In this document: positions 5,746 to 10,637 of the stretch, one piece after another
Layout: every line of letters begins with the position of its first letter
Position numbering within the stretch: position 1 is the first letter of the stretch
NCBI GenBank assembly: GCA_003695085.1
Contig: RFIV01000311.1
Span: 1-10,637 of the forward strand
Source of the DNA: Gammaproteobacteria bacterium
GTDB lineage: Bacteria; Pseudomonadota; Gammaproteobacteria; Pseudomonadales; Oleiphilaceae
Direction of reading: 5' to 3'
DNA: 10,637 nt
Notes under the pieces: model-generated
What the model was told of the DNA's origin: nothing
Databases searched by the model: none
What the model saw: the letters and a program-made list of their open reading frames with translations, nothing else
Translations under genes and position numbers: made by a program

Positions 5746-7061
5746 GGCGGGGAATCAAAACGCTGCAGAAGAGTCTTCAAGGCGTCCAACGCTGCGCGCA
5801 TCTGATCCCGGGCCTTTCCGACAGGAGTGGCCGCCAGCAGCGGTTCCAATGCATTGCGTACCCCCAGCATCTGCGTGAAAAGCTCATCCTGAACCACCCC
5901 GATCTCAACTATCTCGGGCCAGGCCGCCACCAATTTTTCGGCCTCAGCATGCTGCATCCAGCGCAAGATCGCATCCGACAACACCCCAGATGCAATCACG
6001 GCACTTCGGCACTGATCCAGGGCGATCTGCGTACGCTCCCGCCCGGGCAGAGCCGCCGGTTCTTGTACCTGCTTCAGCAGAGCAGCCAAGGGCGCACTCA
6101 ACCCGAAAGCGCCATTGAGCAATACATGGCGACGCTGCAGCACCGGTATCTGTGACCAGTCCGGTTTCGGGGCGCCGGGACCGGTAGCCTCAGAGGGTGC
6201 CGCCCGCCGTATCAGATCGGTCACTGGCTCATACCAGCGCCGGAAAGGCCCGGCACAGCGGATGCGCAGGGCGGGCAGCCAGGCCGCCAGGGATCGTTGC
6301 ACCGGGCGTTCAAATCGCAGTTTCCAGAGGGCGTTGACCACACTCAACAGACTCCCCGCTGCACTCATCTTGTGGCTTGTCCGCCCCTTGGGATACCCCG
6401 AGCCATCCGCTTGTTCATGATGCTCTGCCACCGCCCGCGCCACCAGCCCGGGAAGGGTGTCATGCTGCTCCAGCAACGCGGCTGCAGCCAGCGGGTGCAG
6501 ACGTGCAGGCACCGAAGCGGCGCAGTGGATCTTGTCGGGTTCCGGCTCCAGATGCAGCGCGCCCGTATCCTGCATCAACGCAGCTACCGCCACCCAGTGA
6601 GTCTGGGCGGACAGGGTCTTCGACGCCAGCCAGGCGGCCAACGGTGCGCACCAGCAGGCCCTTCGGAACAGTTCGGGCGCCACCCGGGTCATGACTGTCA
6701 GCTTCTGATGCACCACGGCCTGTGACAGCATCTCCTCACACAGGCTGTCCACCGGCAGAGTTTTCACCATCTCGCCCCAGACGGCGTCCAGATCCGGCGA
6801 GGCACACCAGGCTGCCCGCATAGCGTCGGCCAGTGCCTTCGTCGTTATCCCGGGCGCAATCTGCACCGCCATTTCCAGGGGACGCGTCAGCTCTGCCGAC
6901 ACCAACCGGTCAAGCAACCCCTCATCTGCCACTGTGTTGGATTCGGCCAACACCTCGCCAAGCTGCGAGCGCAGCGCATGTGTCGTCCTGATAGTGTGAT
7001 CCGGGAGCAATGCTTTCAGGTGTCGGGCGTAGGGCCCGGGTTTACTTGCCTTGAATGCCAT
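5739..7061 (-). CDS. Degenerate HD-GYP-like domain protein
   Basis: Cytoplasmic 440-residue protein from ATG 7061, with no membrane segment. The middle part (about 150-250) resembles the HD-GYP family of cyclic-di-GMP phosphodiesterases: AALMQDTGALHL at 160-171 sits where AALLHDIGKLHI is expected, HPLAAAALL follows at 189-197, EHHEQADGSGYPKG at 213-226 keeps the HH and GYP signature, and SVVNAL at 240-245 takes the place of VVDAF. The HD dyad is therefore Q164-D165 and a later metal-ligand Asp is N243, so activity is doubtful; it may bind nucleotide or protein instead. Residues 1-140 and 260-440 are mostly helical and unrecognised. The upstream open frame to 7475 overlaps the divergent reductase gene and is not used. 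The ribosome site before ATG 7061 is weak (GGAA). It converges with the small gene at 5575. Confidence 0.8.
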   Translation of the reverse strand: MAFKASKPGPYARHLKALLPDHTIRTTHALRSQLGEVLAESNTVADEGLLDRLVSAELTRPLEMAVQIAPGITTKALADAMRAAWCASPDLDAVWGEMVKTLPVDSLCEEMLSQAVVHQKLTVMTRVAPELFRRACWCAPLAAWLASKTLSAQTHWVAVAALMQDTGALHLEPEPDKIHCAASVPARLHPLAAAALLEQHDTLPGLVARAVAEHHEQADGSGYPKGRTSHKMSAAGSLLSVVNALWKLRFERPVQRSLAAWLPALRIRCAGPFRRWYEPVTDLIRRAAPSEATGPGAPKPDWSQIPVLQRRHVLLNGAFGLSAPLAALLKQVQEPAALPGRERTQIALDQCRSAVIASGVLSDAILRWMQHAEAEKLVAAWPEIVEIGVVQDELFTQMLGVRNALEPLLAATPVGKARDQMRAALDALKTLLQRFDSPPQ

Positions 7062-7115
7062 GTTTCCATTAGCGCGAGTCCCATTTTCATTCAATGTAGA
7101 CCAGGAACGCGACAC

Positions 7116-8165
7116 ATGCCCACGTTTGTGAACCCTGTTTCCGTCTGTGTACTCGGCGCCGGCGCAATCGGCTGTTTTGTGGGGGGCTGCCTGGCACGCC
7201 ACGGTCACCGCGTCACTTTGCTGGGCCGCCCTCGATATGGAGAGGCGGTGCGCGCCCACGGCCTGCATGTTGCTGCACTGAATGAATCGCCCACGGCTGT
7301 CCCTCGCCAGCGCTATGATTTTGTCGCGGACGCAAAGGCACACGGAACAGCGCTGAACCAGGCCAACGTCATTCTGGTGTGCGTGAAGAGTGGCGCCACT
7401 GCCGCAGCGGCCGATCAGATTCGCGCCCATGCGCCTGAAAGCGCCCTGGTCATCAGCCTGCAAAACGGCGTGCACAATGCCGACCGACTGCGTGAGGCGC
7501 TACCTCACCGAGTGCTGGCCGGCATGGTGCCTTTCAATGTAGAACACACGTCCCCCGGCCATTTTCGCCAACTCACGACCGGTCACCTGTATATCGAACG
7601 ACCAACCGATGAGGCTCAGGCCAACCTTGTTCAATCGCTCATGGGGCCGTCTCCCCTCTCAGCCTCGCTGGAGACAGACATGAAGGCCATCCAGTGGAGC
7701 AAACTCATCCTCAACCTCAACAATGCCGTCAATGCCCTGTCGGGTTTACCCCTGCGGGAGATGCTGCTTGATCCGGGCTATCGCCGGATTCTGGCGGCGG
7801 CGCAGTCCGAAGCGGTTCGGCTGCTCCGGCGAAAGGGGCAGCGGCTGGTGCGTCTCGGCGCACTCTATCCACCGCTTCTGCCCCACCTGTTGCGCCTGCC
7901 CACACCCCTTTTCCGCCTGATGGCCCGTTCCGCCATCGCCATCGACCCCGAGGCCCGCTCATCCATGCAGGCGGATCTGCGCAGCGGCCGTCTGACCGAG
8001 GTGGATGAGCTCAATGGGGAGATCGTCCGGCTGGCAGAAGCCTTGGGTGATGCAGCCCCCGTCAATCAGGCTCTGGTCACGGCGGTTCATGAGGCCGAAC
8101 GGGCCGGCCATTTCATCCCGATCGCCAGTCGCGACCTCCGGAAACGCATCACGCTTCACAGCTAA
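7116..8165 (+). CDS. 2-dehydropantoate 2-reductase family protein (ketopantoate reductase)
   Basis: NADPH-dependent cytosolic reductase expected to convert ketopantoate to pantoate for pantothenate and coenzyme A synthesis (PanE/ApbA family). The protein is 349 residues, longer than E. coli PanE (303). The N-terminal Rossmann motif GAGAIG is at 14-19, SLQNGV at 114-119 matches the family's LQNG loop, and the IQWSKLILNLNNAVNALSG stretch at 192-210 contains the expected catalytic lysine K196. SSMQADLRSGRLTEVDELNG at 282-301 carries the conserved glutamate, probably E295. The extra length falls around 240-278, a basic, proline- and leucine-rich segment. ATG 7116 has AGGAA at 7103-7107. It is divergent from the HD-GYP-like gene with only 54 bp between starts. 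Because the family contains paralogues of other substrate range, and no panB or panC is nearby, I do not assign panE. Confidence 0.9.
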   Translation: MPTFVNPVSVCVLGAGAIGCFVGGCLARHGHRVTLLGRPRYGEAVRAHGLHVAALNESPTAVPRQRYDFVADAKAHGTALNQANVILVCVKSGATAAAADQIRAHAPESALVISLQNGVHNADRLREALPHRVLAGMVPFNVEHTSPGHFRQLTTGHLYIERPTDEAQANLVQSLMGPSPLSASLETDMKAIQWSKLILNLNNAVNALSGLPLREMLLDPGYRRILAAAQSEAVRLLRRKGQRLVRLGALYPPLLPHLLRLPTPLFRLMARSAIAIDPEARSSMQADLRSGRLTEVDELNGEIVRLAEALGDAAPVNQALVTAVHEAERAGHFIPIASRDLRKRITLHS

Positions 8166-8202
8166 CTCCGCTGCATCGGTACCCTTCTTTTTTCATCAAG
8201 GC

Positions 8203-8231
8203 TTGTCAGCCCGATCCGGGTCGGGTTAAAG
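8203..8231 (+). promoter_or_regulatory. Possible promoter of the FAD oxidoreductase gene
   Basis: TTGTCA (8203-8208), 17 bp, TTAAAG (8226-8231) is a good -35 with a poor -10, 37 bp before the next start. The spacer holds a CCCGA/TCGGG inverted repeat (8210-8225), and a TGTTA/TAACA pair follows at 8241-8257. These could be regulatory, but no known site is matched. Weak evidence. Confidence 0.3.
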
Positions 8232-8267
8232 TGGCACCAATGTTAACACCGATAACATGAGGCCCCC

Positions 8268-9899
8268 ATGAGCGAGAACAAGAACAATCCTGCCCAGTAC
8301 GTCCGCATCGGTACCCGCTACCGGGCCAATCGCGTGGATGAACAGTACGATACCGTCATCATCGGCTCCGGTATCGGCGGCCTGGTCGCCGGCACCCTGC
8401 TGGCCGAACAGGGTCAGAAGGTGCTCATCCTGGAGCAGCACTATACCGCCGGCGGCTTTACCCATTCCTACTTCAACAAGGGCTATGAATGGGATGTGGG
8501 GGTTCACTACATTGGCGACATGGGGCACCCACGTACCACCCTGCGCCGGATATTCGACCGGGTTTCGCGCGAACAGCTCAAGTGGGCGCCCATGGACCCC
8601 GTCTACGACCGTATCATTCTGGGCGACAGCGCCTATGATCTGCATGCCGGAGAAGCCGAGTTCAAGGCAGCCCTGCTGGACCATTTCCCCGATCAGGGCC
8701 CGGCCATTGATGAGTACCTGCAGCGTATCAAGGCCTGCAAGCGGGCCATGCCCGGATTCGTCATGCCGCGCCTGATGCCGGAACTGGTGGGCAAGCTCAC
8801 CGGTCCGCTCGCCCGCCTGCGTCGCCCGGCGGATTTCAACCGCACCACGGCAGAGGTCATGGCCGAGTGCGTACCGGATCCGACCTTGCGCGCGGTCCTG
8901 ACAGGCCAGTGGGGGGACTACGGTCTGCCCCCGGCCCAATCCAGCTTCATGATGCATGCCCTGGTGGCCAGTCACTACATGCGCGGCGGGTACTATCCGG
9001 TCGGCGGCGCATCGCGGATCGCTGCGACCATTGTTGACACCCTGCGCCAGTATGGGGGTGACGCCATGGTCTACGCAGATGTGGACAAGGTGCTGACCGA
9101 AAACGGCAAGGCCACCGGCGTACGCATGAAGGACGGTCATGTCATCCGCGCCCGTCACGTCATTTCCAATGCGGGCGTGCTCAGCACCTGGCACAATCTG
9201 CTCGAAGACGAAGCCCGCCAGGCACTGGGCTGGGACAAACACTTCGAGAAGGTCCGTCCCTCCATGGGCCATCTGGGGCTGTACATTGGTCTGAACCAGG
9301 ATGCCGAAACTCTCGGCCTGCCCAAGACCAACCTGTGGATCTATCCGGGAGCCGACCACGACGTGCAAGTCTCCGATTTCGTCCAACGCAACACGGACGA
9401 CTTCCCCGTCGTTTACATTTCCTTCCCATCCGCCAAGGATCCGGACTGGAACAATCGCTTTCCGGGCAAGGCGACCATCGAGATTGTCGCCCCTACTCAC
9501 TGGGAGGAGTATGCCCGCTGGCTGGGAACACCCTGGGGCAAGCGGGGCGAAGATTACGAAGCATTCAAGGCCCGCCTCAGCGAGCGGCTGCTTGAGGTGC
9601 TGTTCCGGCATGTGCCCCAGGCGCGTGACGCCATTGACTACCATGAACTGTCCACGCCCCTCTCCACGCAGTATTTTTGCCGCTATGATCAGGGGGAGAT
9701 TTACGGTCTGGACCATACCCCTCAGCGCTTCGAGCAGGGCTGGTTGCGGCCGAAAACCCGCTTGCCGGGGTTTTACATGGCAGGGCAGGACGTCATGACC
9801 GCCGGGGTCGGCGGCGCCGCCATTTCCGGCGTGCTGGCTGCGGTATCCGTACTCGGCCTCAACCGTGCAGGGTCCGTGCTCAAATTGCTGGGCGGATAG
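8268..9899 (+). CDS. FAD-dependent oxidoreductase, phytoene desaturase / retinol saturase-like
   Basis: Flavoprotein of 543 residues in the CrtI/RetSat group, whose members desaturate, isomerise or saturate polyene chains of carotenoids and retinoids. After a 26-residue polar leader comes the dinucleotide fold: YDTVIIGSGIGGLVAGTLLA at 27-46, the ribose-binding E56, then QHYTAGGFTHSY at 57-68. DVGVHYIGDMG at 76-86 is typical of the retinol saturase-like branch. The C-terminal FAD-binding segment is LPGFYMAGQDVMTAGVGGAA at 499-518. No transmembrane anchor is obvious. ATG 8268 has GAGG at 8259-8262. No carotenoid genes (crtB, crtE, crtY) adjoin it, so the substrate is open, and a role on another lipid or isoprenoid is equally possible. 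It may be read with the reductase gene 102 bp upstream. A 496-codon antisense frame (8226-9716) is a codon-bias shadow. Confidence 0.9.
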   Translation: MSENKNNPAQYVRIGTRYRANRVDEQYDTVIIGSGIGGLVAGTLLAEQGQKVLILEQHYTAGGFTHSYFNKGYEWDVGVHYIGDMGHPRTTLRRIFDRVSREQLKWAPMDPVYDRIILGDSAYDLHAGEAEFKAALLDHFPDQGPAIDEYLQRIKACKRAMPGFVMPRLMPELVGKLTGPLARLRRPADFNRTTAEVMAECVPDPTLRAVLTGQWGDYGLPPAQSSFMMHALVASHYMRGGYYPVGGASRIAATIVDTLRQYGGDAMVYADVDKVLTENGKATGVRMKDGHVIRARHVISNAGVLSTWHNLLEDEARQALGWDKHFEKVRPSMGHLGLYIGLNQDAETLGLPKTNLWIYPGADHDVQVSDFVQRNTDDFPVVYISFPSAKDPDWNNRFPGKATIEIVAPTHWEEYARWLGTPWGKRGEDYEAFKARLSERLLEVLFRHVPQARDAIDYHELSTPLSTQYFCRYDQGEIYGLDHTPQRFEQGWLRPKTRLPGFYMAGQDVMTAGVGGAAISGVLAAVSVLGLNRAGSVLKLLGG

Positions 9900-9913
9900 A
9901 ACGAAAGAACGAA
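9898..9913 (+). repeat. Tandem 8-bp repeat at the oxidoreductase stop codon
   Basis: AGAACGAA occurs twice back to back, the first copy starting inside the TAG stop. It is too short to interpret and may be a slippage product. A TATACT at 9921-9926 just beyond could be the -10 of the next gene, without a clear -35. Confidence 0.4.
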
Positions 9914-9961
9914 GAGGGTCTATACTAACCGTTCATACTCGTTTTCGGATCCAGGCTGTAC

Positions 9962-10637
9962 ATGACTCCGCCCCCGCGACAGGCCCTCGCCACCCGACTC
10001 ATGCGCCAGGCGGTACTGGTGACATTGAGCGTGGGCCTGGTTCTGGCTGGCATACAGTTTTACACGGGCTTTCAGACCGAGCTTGCACGCCTGAACGACA
10101 GGCTGAACCAGCTGCTGTCCGGTGCGGAACCTGCCGCACGCAGAGCCTTGCTGACCCTGGATACACAACTGGCCAAAGAAGTCATTGACGGGCTCCGGGC
10201 CTACCCCTTCGTGGTGCAGGCCGCTCTGACCGACGAGACAGGCGACAATCTGGCGCGATTCGATCGCCTGCTGATCAACAGCCCCACTCGCTGGATCACG
10301 GCAGCCCTGACTCGCCCACTCGATACCCGTACTGTTCGGCTATACGCCAGCCCGTACGAATTCGACCGCTTCGGCACCCTGTCTCTGACACTGGACAGGC
10401 ACCTGGCCTTGCAGCCGTTTTACGAACACCTGAGCAGTCGCCTGCTGGGCGTACTGCTGTCTGCTGCGCTGCTCGCACTGATTCTCAGCTGGGTGTTCTA
10501 CCGCTCTGTCACGCGGCCCTTGCGTTCCGTATCGGAACAACTGGGTCAGGCAGACACCCATCATCCGGATCGTCTTCGGCTCGACATGCCACCGGGCCAG
10601 GCCCACAACGAAATCGGGCGCATTGTTTCGGCCTGCA
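9962..10637 (+). CDS. Membrane signalling protein with periplasmic sensor and HAMP linker, N-terminal part (runs off right edge)
   Basis: The visible 225 residues have the layout of a sensor kinase or a GGDEF/EAL protein. There is a short basic N-terminus, a membrane segment at about 17-34, a periplasmic domain at about 35-158 rich in Leu, Ala and Asp, a second membrane segment at about 161-180, and a HAMP linker starting YRSVTRPLRSVSEQL (180-194) and closing with NEIGRIVSAC at the edge. The periplasmic part begins with a predicted helix and ends in GTLSLTLDRHLAL, but I recognise no named sensor fold. The output domain lies outside the window, so kinase, diguanylate cyclase and phosphodiesterase cannot be told apart. 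ATG 9962 is the only ATG after the in-frame stop at 9926-9928; its ribosome site is weak. It starts 62 bp after the oxidoreductase gene and may be co-transcribed. Confidence 0.8.
   Translation, partial: MTPPPRQALATRLMRQAVLVTLSVGLVLAGIQFYTGFQTELARLNDRLNQLLSGAEPAARRALLTLDTQLAKEVIDGLRAYPFVVQAALTDETGDNLARFDRLLINSPTRWITAALTRPLDTRTVRLYASPYEFDRFGTLSLTLDRHLALQPFYEHLSSRLLGVLLSAALLALILSWVFYRSVTRPLRSVSEQLGQADTHHPDRLRLDMPPGQAHNEIGRIVSAC

Noticed and set aside
7062..7475. N-terminal extension of the HD-GYP-like protein to 7475
   Set aside because: The extension would cover the start and Rossmann motif of the divergent reductase gene and shows no domain; ATG 7061 leaves a normal divergent gap.
8210..8225. 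CCCGA/TCGGG hairpin as terminator of the reductase gene
   Set aside because: Only a 5-bp stem, no U-tract after it, and it sits inside a plausible promoter spacer; the T-rich stretch at 8187-8193 is before it, not after.
8226..9716. 496-codon open frame antisense to the FAD oxidoreductase
   Set aside because: Long but without recognisable domains; it lies opposite a complete flavoprotein with all expected motifs and reflects GC-rich third-position bias.
1..10637. Mobile element, defence system, CRISPR or toxin-antitoxin module
   Set aside because: No transposase, integrase, repeat-spacer array, nuclease/ATPase defence gene or paired small toxin-antitoxin frames were seen; gene content and composition look chromosomal throughout.

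Overview
The window looks like a piece of chromosome from a motile, free-living Gram-negative bacterium, most likely a gammaproteobacterium. The GC content is high. It carries a lipid A phosphoethanolamine transferase, a proteobacterial-length TrkH, a cytoplasmic chemoreceptor and several signalling proteins. I cannot name a genus from the sequence. There are no rRNA or tRNA genes, CRISPR arrays, transposases or phage genes, and I see nothing I would call a new multi-gene system.

Layout. Positions 1-3611 are read leftward: a MocR-type regulator (2217-3611), then trkH (659-2110), then the first 196 codons of eptA (1-590, running off the left edge). Between trkH and eptA is a perfect PmrA-box-like direct repeat (630-646), which suggests eptA answers to a PmrAB-type two-component system. 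The MocR gene is divergent from a LysE/RhtB exporter (3731-4345). The 119 bp between them hold two near-identical 15-bp elements exactly 66 bp apart, plus two perfect inverted repeats, which look like the operators of the MocR protein. A soluble methyl-accepting signalling protein follows (4471-5364).

The 210-bp gap 5365-5574 is rich in structure: a GC-rich hairpin, an inverted repeat, a sigma-28 (FliA)-like promoter, and a leader hairpin next to the Shine-Dalgarno of an unrecognised 56-residue protein (5575-5745). That gene meets tail-to-tail, with a 7-bp overlap, a leftward HD-GYP-like protein (5739-7061) in which two metal-ligand positions appear to be lost.

Divergent from it is a ketopantoate reductase family gene (7116-8165), then an FAD-dependent phytoene desaturase/retinol saturase-like oxidoreductase (8268-9899), and the start of a membrane signalling protein with a HAMP linker (9962 to the right edge).

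Two loose functional themes appear: envelope and ion homeostasis (eptA, trkH, exporter), and motility/second-messenger signalling (chemoreceptor, FliA-like promoter with small protein, degenerate HD-GYP protein, HAMP protein). The rest is ordinary metabolism. All assignments are from reading motifs by eye; no database search was run.
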